Positions 1 through 9,349 of a stretch of DNA of 64,000 nt are shown piece by piece. The position numbers and the translations under genes are program-made. The stretch is from contig NZ_CP051625.1 in assembly GCF_012844345.1 (NCBI RefSeq), positions 2,170,001 to 2,234,000 on the forward strand, written 5' to 3'. This stretch comes from Pseudomonas sp. gcc21 (GTDB taxonomy: Bacteria > Pseudomonadota > Gammaproteobacteria > Pseudomonadales > Pseudomonadaceae). The notes below the pieces were generated by a model. The model was given only the letters and a program-made list of their open reading frames with translations. It was not told the DNA's origin and made no database searches. Within the stretch, counting starts at the first letter, position 1. Each line of letters starts with the position of its first letter.

Positions 1-1374
1 TTCAAGCTCAAGTGAGGAAATCCACTCACCACCGGTCTTGATCACATCCTTGATGCGGTCGCGGATTTCGATAAAGCCCATTTCATCGATGGTTGCAACA
101 TCCCCCGTGTGCATCCACCCGTGCTGCCACAGCTCGGCACTCTTTTCCGGCTCGCGGAAGTAACCCTGCGTCAGCCACGGCGCGCGCAGAACCAGCTCGC
201 CCTGGGTTTTGCCATCGAGTGGCAGGAAATTGCCCTCGCTGTCCATGAGGCGCGCGTCCACCAGAGGCACCGGTACGCCAGCTTTACAGCGGAAGGTTTC
301 GCGTTCTTCCTGCGTTCCGGCTTCCAGTTCCAGGTTGATATAGCCTGCTGAAATGAGCGGACAGGTTTCGGACATGCCATAAGCTGCTGACAGCGTCATG
401 CCTTTGGCAGTCGCTGCCTGGTACAAGCCATGGTTCAACGCACTGCCGCCGATGATGACCTTCATACCATCGAAGCGCATGTCCCTGGCGCACTCGGCAT
501 TCAGCACCATCTGCAAAATGGTCGGCACGCAATGGGAGAAGGTAACTTTCTCATTCTTGATCAACTGGCATAGCAGATCAGGCTCGTAGCGACCGGGATA
601 GACCTGTTTCACGCCGAGCAAGGTGGCGGTATACGGAATACCCCAGGCATGTACGTGGAACATCGGCGTGATGGGCATATACACGTCGCGGTTGCCGAAC
701 AGACGCACGCTGTCGAGCCCGCCCATGGTGCCCGCCTGGGTCAGAGTGTGCAGAACCAGTTGGCGGTGCGTGAAATAAACGCCCTTGGGATTACCTGTGG
801 TGCCCGTCGTATAGAAGGTCGTGGCGACGGAGTTTTCATCAAAGTCAGCAAACTCGTAGGTCGGCTCTGCGGCAGCCAACAGCTCTTCGTACTCACCTAC
901 GAAGCCGGCCATTTCGGCGGTCCTGGTATCGCCGTCGGTCAGCAGAATGGTCTTCTCTACCGTTGTAAGGCCGCCTTCAATGGCCTGGTAAATAGGCAGA
1001 AAATCACTGTTCACCAGCACGAAGATGTCTTCGGCGTGATTCATGGTGTACAGAATCTGCTCGGGCGAGAGGCGGATATTCACTGTGTGCAGGACCGCAC
1101 CGATCATGGGTACGGCGAACATGCATTCGAGATAACGGTGACTGTCCCAATCCATTACCGCCACGGTATCGCCCGGCTTGACGCCTGCGCTGGTCAGAGC
1201 GCTGGCCAGACGGCAGATTCGTTCGTTGAAGGTGGCGTAGTCATACCGGCTGATGTCCCGGTAGACAATTTCCTGGCTACGTTCATATCGACGGCCCGAC
1301 AGCAGCAGATTCTTGATCAGCAGAGGTGTGGAATGGGCATTATCGGTTGGCTTGATGACACGAGTGTTCAACAT
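1..1374 (-). CDS. Fatty acid--CoA ligase (AMP-forming), AlkK-like, 3' end outside window
   Basis: Acyl-adenylate-forming enzyme that activates fatty acids to acyl-CoA with ATP. It is a minus-strand frame open from an ATG at 1374 to the window edge, 458 codons, so the C-terminus is missing. The P-loop signature [14 protein letters not shown] lies near residue 180, followed by a MFHVHAWG segment, and the A5 motif reads [10 protein letters not shown]. The late motifs HTGDVATID and [14 protein letters not shown] are present near the edge. Spacing and motif wording resemble medium/long-chain ligases of the AlkK group; this is by eye. The gene is divergent from the thiolase gene across 186 bp, which fits fatty-acid degradation. 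The chain length preferred is not readable from sequence. Confidence 0.9.
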   Translation of the reverse strand, partial: MLNTRVIKPTDNAHSTPLLIKNLLLSGRRYERSQEIVYRDISRYDYATFNERICRLASALTSAGVKPGDTVAVMDWDSHRYLECMFAVPMIGAVLHTVNIRLSPEQILYTMNHAEDIFVLVNSDFLPIYQAIEGGLTTVEKTILLTDGDTRTAEMAGFVGEYEELLAAAEPTYEFADFDENSVATTFYTTGTTGNPKGVYFTHRQLVLHTLTQAGTMGGLDSVRLFGNRDVYMPITPMFHVHAWGIPYTATLLGVKQVYPGRYEPDLLCQLIKNEKVTFSHCVPTILQMVLNAECARDMRFDGMKVIIGGSALNHGLYQAATAKGMTLSAAYGMSETCPLISAGYINLELEAGTQEERETFRCKAGVPVPLVDARLMDSEGNFLPLDGKTQGELVLRAPWLTQGYFREPEKSAELWQHGWMHTGDVATIDEMGFIEIRDRIKDVIKTGGEWISSLELE

Positions 1375-1501
1375 GGAGTGACCTGCTTTTTCTTTTAGAT
1401 TGTTAGGTTCAGGCAAATATAACCGTTTACCGGAGTCCGACTATAGCCAACGACGAAGCGGGTTACCTATCGTTCCAAAGTATGAACCTGCGAAAAACGC
1501 G

Positions 1502-1507
1502 TATAAT
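1502..1507 (+). promoter_or_regulatory. Putative -10 element of the thiolase gene
   Basis: A perfect TATAAT about 50 bp before the thiolase start, in the divergent spacer. No good -35 hexamer is visible 16-18 bp upstream, so an activator may be needed. This is a motif match only. Confidence 0.35.
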
Positions 1508-1560
1508 CGCTGCCCGTTCCCGGCTGAATAACCGAGTCGGTCTCACTTCAGGAGTAGAGC

Positions 1561-2742
1561 ATGTCTGATAACAGCATTGTTATTGTCAGTGGCGTCCGTA
1601 CACCCATGGGCGGTTTCCAGGGCAGTCTGTCCAGCGTCTCGGCAGTTGATCTCGGCGCATTGACCATTCGTGAGGCGGTTGCACGTGCGGGTATCCAGCC
1701 GGCGGACGTACAGGAAGTCATCATGGGCTGCGTGTTGCCCGCCGGCCTGAAACAGGGCCCGGCTCGTCAGGCAAGTCTGAATGCCGGCCTGCCCGCCTCC
1801 ACCGGCTGCACCACCATCAATAAACTCTGCGGCTCCGGCATGAAGGCCGTGATGCTCGCCCACGACGCGCTCAAGGCTGGCACCAACGAGGTCATGGTTG
1901 TCGGCGGCATGGAAAGCATGTCCAACGCGCCCTACATCATCGAGAAAGCCCGCAGCGGGCTGCGCATGGGGCACGGCGAGATCAAGGACCACATGTTCTT
2001 CGATGGCCTGGAAGATGCCCGCACCGGTCGGCTGATGGGCTCATTCGCTCAGGAAACCGCTGACAAGAACGGCCTGAGCCGCGAAGACATGGACGCCTAT
2101 GCTATTGAATCGCTCAAGCGTGCCAAAGCGGCGATCGAGAACGGTTCGCTGGACAGCGAAATCGTTCCGGTCACCGTCAAGACCCGCAAGGGCGACGTGG
2201 TTGTCAAAGACGACGAGCAACCACACAACGCCAACATCGAGAAAATCCCGAGCCTGCGCCCCGCGTTCAGCAAGGACGGTACGGTCACGGCCGCCAATGC
2301 CAGCTCGATTTCCGACGGCGCCAGCGCGCTGGTCATGATGACTGCCGCCGAAGCCGAACGCCGTGGCCTGAAGCCTCTGGCCCGCGTTGTCGGCCATGCG
2401 ACCCAGAGTCAGGATCCGAGCGAGTTCACCCTGGCCCCGATCGGCGCCATGAGCAACCTGTTCAACAAGACTGGCTGGACCAAGGATGATGTTGACCTGT
2501 TTGAGATCAACGAAGCCTTCGCCATGGTCACCATGCTGGCGATGCGTGAACACAATCTCGATCACGCCAAGGTCAACATTTATGGCGGCGCCTGTGCCCA
2601 GGGTCACCCGGTCGGTTCAACCGGCTCGCGCCTGATCGTTACGCTGATCAACGCACTGCAGAAAACCGGCGGCAAGCGCGGTGTTGCCTCGCTATGCATC
2701 GGTGGCGGCGAAGCGACTGCGGTGGCGATCGAACTGGTGTAA
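1561..2742 (+). CDS. Acetyl-CoA C-acetyltransferase (thiolase)
   Basis: Biosynthetic-type thiolase of 393 residues, the usual length for the AtoB/PhaA family; it interconverts two acetyl-CoA and acetoacetyl-CoA in the cytoplasm. The nucleophilic Cys90 lies in NKLCGSGMKAV, His349 in GHPVGSTGSR and the acid/base Cys379 in SLCIGGGEA, so the catalytic set is complete. ATG at 1561 follows GGAG at good spacing. The divergent acyl-CoA ligase suggests a role in fatty acid or ketone-body breakdown, but polyester or acetoacetate metabolism cannot be excluded. Confidence 0.95.
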   Translation: MSDNSIVIVSGVRTPMGGFQGSLSSVSAVDLGALTIREAVARAGIQPADVQEVIMGCVLPAGLKQGPARQASLNAGLPASTGCTTINKLCGSGMKAVMLAHDALKAGTNEVMVVGGMESMSNAPYIIEKARSGLRMGHGEIKDHMFFDGLEDARTGRLMGSFAQETADKNGLSREDMDAYAIESLKRAKAAIENGSLDSEIVPVTVKTRKGDVVVKDDEQPHNANIEKIPSLRPAFSKDGTVTAANASSISDGASALVMMTAAEAERRGLKPLARVVGHATQSQDPSEFTLAPIGAMSNLFNKTGWTKDDVDLFEINEAFAMVTMLAMREHNLDHAKVNIYGGACAQGHPVGSTGSRLIVTLINALQKTGGKRGVASLCIGGGEATAVAIELV

Positions 2743-2751
2743 TGCCGTACG

Positions 2752-2784
2752 GACTGAATGGCTGGTCTGCCCAGCCATTCAGTC
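2752..2784. terminator. Hairpin between thiolase and membrane protein genes
   Basis: An inverted repeat with 14-bp arms (GACTGAATGGCTGG and its complement) around a 5-nt loop, just after the thiolase stop and before the convergent small gene. There is no strong U-run, so it is a possible bidirectional terminator rather than a certain one. Confidence 0.5.
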
Positions 2785-2828
2785 TCCCTCATGGTCTTTG
2801 CGCGACTGAGATCCGGTGGCCGTCAGGC

Positions 2829-3119
2829 TCACAATCCAAAAAGCGCTAGCAAGGTCACAAACGCGACCAACCTGCTGATGATGACCATCAAGAGAATGTC
2901 TGGCCAGATATCCGCCTGGCTGAATTTCTTAAGCAGAACAAACAGGACAACCAGAGACAGCACCCAGCCGATGCCCGGGACCAAGGATGCTAGCGCTGCA
3001 GCACCCGCCGCCATCACCGTCTCGCGGAAGGACAGATCGACTGAGGTGATTCTGGCTGCAAGCCATAGGAACAACCCACCGACCAGCGCGTCCAGTAGCA
3101 GATAAATCAGCAACTCCAT
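2829..3119 (-). CDS. Small integral membrane protein, unknown function
   Basis: A 96-residue, strongly hydrophobic protein with about three membrane segments (roughly residues 5-22, 36-62 and 74-95) and a short charged loop KKFSQADIW. I do not recognise a family. The strongest reason to treat it as a real gene is that a second, partial copy of residues about 12-48 with changed but similar amino acids exists at 3826-3933. It follows, at a distance, a short stretch resembling the end of the chemotaxis receptor gene. Confidence 0.65.
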   Translation of the reverse strand: MELLIYLLLDALVGGLFLWLAARITSVDLSFRETVMAAGAAALASLVPGIGWVLSLVVLFVLLKKFSQADIWPDILLMVIISRLVAFVTLLALFGL

Positions 3120-3300
3120 AGCGGTTCTTCTCCTTTCGTTTCCTCCGGTGCATCAGAAGATTCCGAAGCGTTCGTGCCTGGCCTATGCGGCTGTCATCGC
3201 TTTTTTAGCCGCTGATGCGGCTTGCGTCGGAGAATCTCCCAGTTTCTTTGCGAAATCATTCGACCAATATGGGGGTCTAATAATAAAGAGGTAGGACACC

Positions 3301-3780
3301 ATGAAACCATCACCGCAAAGAACCGACAGTAATACAGGCAGGCTATTGGCCCGGACAGTACTCTACAGTGCATTGCTCGTGGCAAGCAGCTGGTCTGTAG
3401 CCGGAAACGAGCAGGCATTCACCCGGGATTATGCAAGCGGTGATATTGAATGGAGCCCCTGTCCCGCCTTTATGCCGGACTCGTGTGCCCTCGCCGTACT
3501 GCAGGGCGATCCCGAAAAGGAGAACACTGATGTGCTCTTCCGTCTGCGTAGCGGCACCACCGCACCCCATCATTGGCATACGTCGGCCGAACGCATGGTT
3601 CTGCTGTCCGGCAGAATGATGGTGGAATACGATCATCAGCAACCCGTAGTGATGGAGTCCGGCACCTACGCATATGGCCCACCGGAGCACGCCCACACGG
3701 CAACCTGCCAGTCAGAAGAAAATTGCGTTCTGTTCATTTCCTTCGACAAGCCAGTGGACGCCTTCGCTGTCGATGAATAG
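3301..3780 (+). CDS. Secreted cupin-domain protein
   Basis: A 159-residue protein with an N-terminal hydrophobic stretch (residues about 18-34) that looks like a signal peptide ending near SVAGNEQA. A single cupin barrel follows. The first cupin motif is H90-H91-x-H93 with E97 (HHWHTSAERMV), and the second is PPEHAHTATC with H130 and H132, so metal ligands are retained. Four cysteines (54, 62, 136, 142) could form disulfides after export. ATG at 3301 is preceded by AGAGGTAGG. The substrate is unknown. The gene sits between a complete and a decayed copy of a membrane protein gene. Confidence 0.8.
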   Translation: MKPSPQRTDSNTGRLLARTVLYSALLVASSWSVAGNEQAFTRDYASGDIEWSPCPAFMPDSCALAVLQGDPEKENTDVLFRLRSGTTAPHHWHTSAERMVLLSGRMMVEYDHQQPVVMESGTYAYGPPEHAHTATCQSEENCVLFISFDKPVDAFAVDE

Positions 3781-3825
3781 CCGTAGCCTCGACGTTGCGC
3801 TATGACAGTACAGACCATTGCGCCT

Positions 3826-3933
3826 ATGGGGTGGCCGCTAGCGCCACCGGCCGCCACTACTGGTTCGCGAAAAGACAGATCGACGGGAGTAATCCTGGAA
3901 GCGAGCCATAAGAACCGTTCACCTACCAGCGGC
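3826..3933 (-). pseudogene. Decayed partial copy of the small membrane protein gene
   Basis: On the minus strand this reads LVGERFLWLASRITPVDL followed by SFREPVVAAGGASG. The intact protein at 2829-3119 has LVGGLFLWLAARITSVDL followed by SFRETVMAAGAAAL. About 36 residues align without a gap, then similarity stops. It has no start codon of its own, lacks the N-terminal 11 and C-terminal half of the gene, and abuts the stop codon of the chemotaxis receptor gene at 3934. It is a remnant, not a gene. Confidence 0.75.
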
Positions 3934-5580
3934 TCAGATTCTGAAGCGTTCTACCTGTTGCTGCAATCGCGCTGCCTGACGCGCCAGAGAATCGCTCGCG
4001 CCGCGGCTTTCTTCGGCGTTCTGGGCGGCCTGGTTCGACGCATCTCGGATGCCATTGATATTGCGGGCAATTTCCTCGGTGGTCTGGCTTTGTTCTTCGC
4101 AGGCTGCGGCAATCTGCGCTGCCATGTCGCTGATACGCAGCACTGATTGGGCCGTATCCTCAAGGGCACGCTCTGCACCGGCAGCCTGCTCAACACTTTC
4201 GGCCGCGATTGCGGAACTACGCTGCATTACGCTCACTGCCTGAGCACTGCCGGATTGCAGACTTTCTATCATCCTGCGAATGTCCTGAGTTGATGCCTGT
4301 GTCCGACCGGCCAATGCGCGCACTTCATCGGCCACCACCGCAAACCCCCGTCCCTGCTCGCCAGCTCGCGCTGCCTCGATCGCAGCATTCAAGGCCAGCA
4401 GATTGGTCTGCTCGGCGATTGCCTGAATAACGCTCAATACACCTCCAATGCTGTCGCTGTCCTGCTCAAGGCGATTTATCACCCCGGCCGCTTCTGAGAC
4501 ATCGTTAGCGAGGTTACGCAAAGCATTCATGGTCTGTCCGACCAGATCCGACGCAACACGACCTTGCTCCTCAGCCTGACGAGCAGCCTCCGCCGTATTC
4601 TGGGCATTGCCGGACACTTCGTGAATCGCGGCGCTCATCTCGGTAGCGGCTGTGCTGACCTGATCGATTGCCATGTACTGCTCGCCCACCATTTGTTGCT
4701 GAGTCACCGCGATAGTACTCATTTGCTGGGAAGCCGATGCGACTTGCATGGTGGAATCGCTTACTTGTTGGATCAGGGACTGCAGCTGTTCGAGAAACAG
4801 GTTTACGCTCTTGCCCAGTTGACCAATCTCATCTGTAGAGGTGACTTCGACCCGCTTGGTCAGGTCACCCTCCCCGCCGGCGATATCGCGGATACGCGCG
4901 AGGATTGCCAACAACGGTTTGAGAATGAGGCCCGGCAGGAAAGTAATGAGCAGCGCGCACACCACAAGCCCACCCAAAGCGACTGATGTGAAGATGCCAG
5001 TGTCGCGTACAACGGCCGCTTCGGCTGCAGTGACCTCTGCCGCAGACTGCGCATCGACCTCCTGGCTCATCTGGTCGATGAGCGCACGAGCAGCACTGAA
5101 GTGCTCATACGAGGTGCCGTAGCTCAGCTCATGTGCCCGCTCGTTGTCCACATAGGACCCACTGAGCGCCAGGGAAACAACCTCATCACTACTACGCCTC
5201 CAGACATCGAAGGTGTGGAAAAACGTGTCTGCTAACGCTTTTGCCTGTGACGACCCGGTCGTACTGGCAAAACCCTTAACGCGATCGAAGGTCTGTTGCA
5301 TGTTGTCGCGGTGCTCGATCCGCAAATCAGGCTGGCTGCCATTGCCGGCAAGTTGCACCATCGTCCGCTCGGCCACCAGCGCCTGATACATGTCACGGTC
5401 TGCTTCAAGCAGAGTGGTAGCCTGCGGAAGCAACTCAGATGAAAACAATTGCAGACGTCCGGAGAGATCGTTCACCGCCATGAACGACACAATTCCCAGC
5501 GTGCAAAACAACGCCACCAACACACCTAACGGAAGGGTCAACTTCCAGCGAAAGCCAAGATTGCGAAACGCCTTGAACAT
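3934..5580 (-). CDS. Methyl-accepting chemotaxis protein
   Basis: Transmembrane chemoreceptor of 548 residues that signals to CheA/CheW. First membrane segment about 13-36, periplasmic helical sensor (four-helix-bundle type by length and pattern) about 37-190, second segment about 195-218, HAMP about 220-275, then a long cytoplasmic coiled coil. The near-invariant hairpin tip [20 protein letters not shown] and [18 protein letters not shown] are intact. The frame opens at 5634, but I place the start at the ATG at 5580 because CCGGAG lies at correct spacing and the first membrane helix begins soon after. The ligand is unknown. No che genes are nearby, so it is an orphan receptor. Confidence 0.93.
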   Translation of the reverse strand: MFKAFRNLGFRWKLTLPLGVLVALFCTLGIVSFMAVNDLSGRLQLFSSELLPQATTLLEADRDMYQALVAERTMVQLAGNGSQPDLRIEHRDNMQQTFDRVKGFASTTGSSQAKALADTFFHTFDVWRRSSDEVVSLALSGSYVDNERAHELSYGTSYEHFSAARALIDQMSQEVDAQSAAEVTAAEAAVVRDTGIFTSVALGGLVVCALLITFLPGLILKPLLAILARIRDIAGGEGDLTKRVEVTSTDEIGQLGKSVNLFLEQLQSLIQQVSDSTMQVASASQQMSTIAVTQQQMVGEQYMAIDQVSTAATEMSAAIHEVSGNAQNTAEAARQAEEQGRVASDLVGQTMNALRNLANDVSEAAGVINRLEQDSDSIGGVLSVIQAIAEQTNLLALNAAIEAARAGEQGRGFAVVADEVRALAGRTQASTQDIRRMIESLQSGSAQAVSVMQRSSAIAAESVEQAAGAERALEDTAQSVLRISDMAAQIAAACEEQSQTTEEIARNINGIRDASNQAAQNAEESRGASDSLARQAARLQQQVERFRI

Positions 5581-5883
5581 GATCAACTCCGGCGATGATT
5601 CACATGGGAACCGGACGCCCAACCGGGCATGCACGGACTAGTGCCAACATGATAGTTATCGACGGATTAACCTTACTCTTTAGAGGGAGATAAGAGGTTG
5701 ATATGCATCAAGGGTTTGACAGGTGAAGCGACCTGTAACGGGCGACACAGGCAGCGCCATGGTCGCCGCGTTGCCCAGCCCGGTCCTCCGACCTGTAACG
5801 GGCTAAAGCAGCGGCTCAGCAACAATCGTGTCAGCTGTGCCCCGGGCTCCTGGCAAGCCCACTGGAAGGAAACGCAGCGCCAA
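5581..5883. other. Intergenic region with a 15-bp direct repeat
   Basis: Spacer upstream of the chemoreceptor gene. CGACCTGTAACGGGC occurs at 5729-5743 and again at 5789-5803, exactly 60 bp apart. The right portion holds the end of the DJ-1-like gene's downstream region. No coding potential is evident. The repeat could be a pair of regulator sites or a decayed repeat. Confidence 0.4.
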
Positions 5884-6465
5884 TCACCCCCTTCGCCAAT
5901 CAAACGCCATTTGCCGGGCGGTCTGTTCGGCCAGTGACATACCGCCCAGCCTGGATACCAGATGCAGGCTCATATCGATGCCCGCACTGATACCACCGGA
6001 CGTCACATATTTGCCCGTATCGACCCAGCGCCTTGCGTCTACAACCTTGAGGGCAGGATATCTCCCAGCGAGTTCGGCAACGTCCTCCCAGTGGGTGGTG
6101 ACGTCCAGGCCTGACAGCAATCCAGCCTCGGCGAGAATGAAAGCGCCGGTGCATACAGAAGCGACAATGTGTGCGTGAGCCGCCTGCTCTGCGACCCACT
6201 GGAGCACGGCGGGCTTGGTCAGTTGTTCGCCATGCACGCCCCCGACCACAATCAGCACATCGAGTTCAGGATGCCGGTGCAGCGCATGGTGCGGGTTGAC
6301 GCTAAACCCACCGCGGGCGATGACAGGCTTCGTTTCCTCCGCCAGTAGAAACACCTGGAACAGGTCCGCGATTCCGGAACACCGGGTGGCCGTTGAGAAC
6401 ACCTCAAAGGGGCCGGAGAAGTCCAGAACCTCAGCGTTATCGTAGATATAGATCCCGACGTTCAG
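5884..6465 (-). CDS. DJ-1/PfpI family protein (isonitrile hydratase-like)
   Basis: Single-domain class I glutamine amidotransferase-like fold. The nucleophile elbow ASVCTGAFILAEAGLL carries the family cysteine, and THWEDVAEL follows as in isonitrile hydratases and the N-terminal halves of GlxA-type regulators. No AraC helix-turn-helix follows, so it is an enzyme or chaperone-like protein rather than a regulator. Start: the frame is open from a TTG at 6486 without ribosome site. A perfect AGGAGG at 6471-6476 sits 5 nt before a CTG at 6463-6465, giving LNVGIYIYDNAEVLDF, where family members begin. I therefore mark CTG as the start; the alternative end coordinate is 6486. Substrate not determinable. 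Confidence 0.8.
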   Translation of the reverse strand: MNVGIYIYDNAEVLDFSGPFEVFSTATRCSGIADLFQVFLLAEETKPVIARGGFSVNPHHALHRHPELDVLIVVGGVHGEQLTKPAVLQWVAEQAAHAHIVASVCTGAFILAEAGLLSGLDVTTHWEDVAELAGRYPALKVVDARRWVDTGKYVTSGGISAGIDMSLHLVSRLGGMSLAEQTARQMAFDWRRG

Positions 6466-6540
6466 GGAAGCCTCCTGAAAGACCAATCATGCGGTCTTAT
6501 GGCGTGCCGAACGCCCTGGACATCCGTTGTCGTTATCGAC

Positions 6541-7152
6541 TCAGCCACGTGCAGTCTTGAACCAGCTGTAGACCCGCATCGGCGGAATATTCAGCAGCTC
6601 CAGGGAACAACTGGCGGGCTCGCCCATGATCGGGTCTGTAATCCAGGCTACATCCCGGCGGAACTGATACGCAATGAAACGCCCGTTATCAGCCAGGCTA
6701 TCTCTCACCGCCCGCGCTACGCGAGTACCAATAGCCTTGGGAATCTTCGAAAAAGGAATGCCGGAGATAACCACGTCTGGTTGTTCCATACCGTGCATTG
6801 CCAGAATCGCGGCCAGATCCTCGGCTTTGCCCAGGTGATTCGTGAAGCGCGGGTCCGCAATCTCGCCAAGGAGCTCATGGAAGTACGGGCTCAGCTCGAT
6901 AGAAAGCAGCTGCGCATCCTGAGCAAGGTGCCGGAGAAAGGTCCGCGTCGTACCGCCGGTGCCGGGCCCAAGCTCAACCACTCTTTTGGCCGTAGCAAGG
7001 CTGGATGCATCCACGATTCGCTGTTCCAGGAATCGTGAGCTGGGTATAACCGAGCCTACCTGGCTCGGCTCGCGCAAAAACCCACGAAAGAAGGCTGCTG
7101 GATTTGTTCTTCGGTTCGAATAAGACTTGGGGTCATCATTCACCTCCGCCAT
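6541..7152 (-). CDS. SAM-dependent methyltransferase, PmtA-like phospholipid N-methyltransferase family
   Basis: A 203-residue Rossmann-fold methyltransferase. The N-terminal segment FLREPSQVGSVIPSSRFL is typical of bacterial phospholipid N-methyltransferases and rRNA-dimethylase-like relatives. SAM motif I is VELGPGTGGT at residues 59-68. A motif IV-like segment DVVISGIPFSKIP follows. If PmtA-like, it would methylate phosphatidylethanolamine toward phosphatidylcholine at the inner membrane, but this short Pseudomonas form has not been tied to that product here. It starts at ATG 7152 with a weak GAG upstream and stands alone. Confidence 0.8.
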   Translation of the reverse strand: MAEVNDDPKSYSNRRTNPAAFFRGFLREPSQVGSVIPSSRFLEQRIVDASSLATAKRVVELGPGTGGTTRTFLRHLAQDAQLLSIELSPYFHELLGEIADPRFTNHLGKAEDLAAILAMHGMEQPDVVISGIPFSKIPKAIGTRVARAVRDSLADNGRFIAYQFRRDVAWITDPIMGEPASCSLELLNIPPMRVYSWFKTARG

Positions 7153-7324
7153 AACATTCTCGCAACCTGGCTGCCTAAATTGTTAATTGATTATAGCAGC
7201 GGGATTTATGCCCACCTGGCCGGATTACCGGTTCGTTGCGCGCGCGGCCCTGGCCCTGTTCAAACGCCCCCTTGATTCCAAAACGAGCACGCCCCATGAC
7301 AAGCCCGTCTGATAGCGCCGAGTG

Positions 7325-8203
7325 TCATACCAACGGAACCCCGCGACGCAAGCGTCGGCGGAAATCCCACAACACAACAAGGAAGGGCAGCTGGCGAATT
7401 ATCCTGGGCAGGCGACGGTTCACCAAAGCACAAGCGGCTATGAGTCGCCCGAACTTTCTCTGCTGTTTAGCTCCCCAAACAAAGTGCATTTGCTCACGCA
7501 CCTGCGGCGGTAGAAAGCCTGCAGTGATGAAACGATTCAGCGGCCCCAGGGTGAAGCTGACTATCCGCGGCAGAAATTTCAGCTCAGCGATGTCGGTCAG
7601 ATAGGCGCGTACAGGAGGATCAATTTGAAGGCGCGCGAGCTCTCGCTGCCAATAGCTCTGAAAAGCTGCAAGGTCAGTCGGCCAACGCTCTGGTGAAACC
7701 TGGAGCGTGGTCCCCAATGCAGCGGCACGCTGATAGAAGACGCTCGCGGAGACCGGATCGGGCTCGCCGCGCAACTGACGCCAGGTGTCAGCGAACCCCC
7801 AGTAAAGGCAAGCCGTCACCCATAACTGCAGGTCATGATCAAAAGCGCTGTATTGCACGGGTGAGCGCGCCGTCGAATACACCTGCGCATGCACTTCATC
7901 AATCGCTCGCCGGTAGGCCTGTTTTTCTCGGTCCGTGCCGGCCAGGGCTACGGCGAGGTAAGTCAGTGTCGTGCGCGTTCGCTTGAGAGGACGCCGGAAT
8001 ATCTGGCCGCTCTCTACACGGCTTTCCAGTACGCCATAGCCTACCCCGGGCCGCGCCAACTGCAGGATGACATTCGCACCGCCGGCAATAAGTGAGATAC
8101 CGTCCAAAATGCCGGGAAGCTCGCGATCCAGTGCTTTCGGAGTCAATGGACCTGGCTTTCGCGCCGGCGCTGGTGTTAATGAGCGTGCCACATCTGCGTT
8201 CAT
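7325..8203 (-). CDS. Oxygenase MpaB / DUF2236 family protein
   Basis: A 292-residue protein with the pattern of the DUF2236 family, which includes the rubber oxygenase Lcp catalytic domain and the fungal MpaB. An early GILDGISLIAGGANVILQLARPGVGYG segment is followed by a charged RPLKRTRTTLTYLAVA stretch. Next comes the conserved AFDHDLQLWVTACLYWGF, whose histidine is expected to be a heme or metal ligand. The frame extends to 8299, but I place the start at ATG 8203 because GAGAG precedes it and the extra N-terminus has no family character. The substrate is unknown. Confidence 0.8.
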   Translation of the reverse strand: MNADVARSLTPAPARKPGPLTPKALDRELPGILDGISLIAGGANVILQLARPGVGYGVLESRVESGQIFRRPLKRTRTTLTYLAVALAGTDREKQAYRRAIDEVHAQVYSTARSPVQYSAFDHDLQLWVTACLYWGFADTWRQLRGEPDPVSASVFYQRAAALGTTLQVSPERWPTDLAAFQSYWQRELARLQIDPPVRAYLTDIAELKFLPRIVSFTLGPLNRFITAGFLPPQVREQMHFVWGAKQQRKFGRLIAACALVNRRLPRIIRQLPFLVVLWDFRRRLRRGVPLV

Positions 8204-8324
8204 TACGGCTCTCTCGGCATAGAGGTTGGGACAAACGCCAAGAATTATCACAGACGGATGCTTGGCTGGTGAATATTCGCCTCCAAACCAGGCAACCAAT
8301 TATTCGTCTCACCACGAGCAAAAA

Positions 8325-8675
8325 TCACAGCCGCCAGACAATCTCGTTACGTAGCCGTTCCACCTGCTTTACATCCGGCCCAGCCACGGCAGCATAGACG
8401 AAGGTGGTTGGCCCATTGGCGATGCACTTTATCGCAGCACGATTAGTCAATAGCGTGCCATAGACATAACTGCCGTTCTTTACCACGCCGACAAACAGCA
8501 GCGACTCCAGAATCTCGACACCTTTGCGCGCACAGACTTCAGGGGAGTGGTCAATCATCTTCTGACCTGACCACAAATGGGGCGGATCTGAAAACACAGC
8601 CTCCGGAACGGGAGCTTCTGGAGCGGCTGCACACCCGACCAGGACAAGTAACGGCAGCATTATCAGATACTTCAT
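8325..8675 (-). CDS. Small lipoprotein, unknown function
   Basis: A 116-residue protein with a lipoprotein signal: MKYLIMLPLLVLVGC, lipobox LVGC, cleaved before the cysteine. The mature part is short, with a VCARKGVEILESLLFVGVVKNG stretch and two further cysteines. AAGGAG lies 5 nt before the ATG at 8675. A GTG six bases upstream overlaps the ribosome site and is less likely. I do not recognise the mature domain. Confidence 0.7.
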   Translation of the reverse strand: MKYLIMLPLLVLVGCAAAPEAPVPEAVFSDPPHLWSGQKMIDHSPEVCARKGVEILESLLFVGVVKNGSYVYGTLLTNRAAIKCIANGPTTFVYAAVAGPDVKQVERLRNEIVWRL

Positions 8676-8747
8676 ACTCACTCCTTGAGAAGATCACGCC
8701 GGGCTTTGCGACGGCGCCCTTGAACGCAAGTCACTGAAAACTCTCCT

Positions 8748-9176
8748 TCAATGCGCTGATTGGCCACGGATCGATGTACCGCGCTCCAACACCCAGCAGC
8801 GCGAATTTTTGGTAAAGCCGATGTACTCGTAATAGGTGTCTGCAGCAGGAGCCGCGATCAGAATGAGCTTACACCGCGGACCAAGCTGAGACTGCGTGAT
8901 GATCTGCAATTGCCGCCCCACTCCCCTACTCTGATAAGACTGACAAACAGCAAGATCAGACAGGTAGCAGGCATAATGGAAATCAGTTAGCGACCGAGCA
9001 ATGCCTACGAGCGTTTCTCCCTCCCAGGCACTGACGATCAAGTTGCTGTTTGCAATCATGCCCTCCATGCACTGACGATCCTGGACAGGCCGTCGCTCTC
9101 CCAGCGTGGACCGTATCAGCAGATCAATAAATTGGTCTGTGGATAGGGGGGCGTTGATTCTGTATTCGATGGTCAT
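8748..9176 (-). CDS. GNAT family N-acetyltransferase
   Basis: A 142-residue single GNAT domain. Beta strand 4 reads ACYLSDLAVCQSYQ. The acetyl-CoA pyrophosphate-binding loop is QSRGVGRQL (Q/R-x-x-G-x-G/A pattern), and the C-terminal part has the usual YYEYIGFTK ending motif. It would transfer an acetyl group from acetyl-CoA to an amine; the acceptor cannot be told. It is monocistronic, with a weak ribosome site. Confidence 0.85.
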   Translation of the reverse strand: MTIEYRINAPLSTDQFIDLLIRSTLGERRPVQDRQCMEGMIANSNLIVSAWEGETLVGIARSLTDFHYACYLSDLAVCQSYQSRGVGRQLQIITQSQLGPRCKLILIAAPAADTYYEYIGFTKNSRCWVLERGTSIRGQSAH

Positions 9177-9349
9177 GGTAAAGGTGCCCGGGCCACTTTT
9201 CGCTCTCGTCGATACCGGCCATTGCCAGTATATCCATCACGGCGCCACCTATTTAAATCAATGCATAGCGTAAGCGGCTTGAAAATTATTATTGTTGACG
9301 TCACTTATAGTTTTCATACCGAAGTTCAGTCTAACGCTGTACATTTGGT

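Noticed and set aside
649..1398. Plus-strand open frame of 249 codons opposite the acyl-CoA ligase
   Set aside because: The minus strand carries all adenylate-forming motifs; the plus frame is His/Gly/Gln-rich with no family features.
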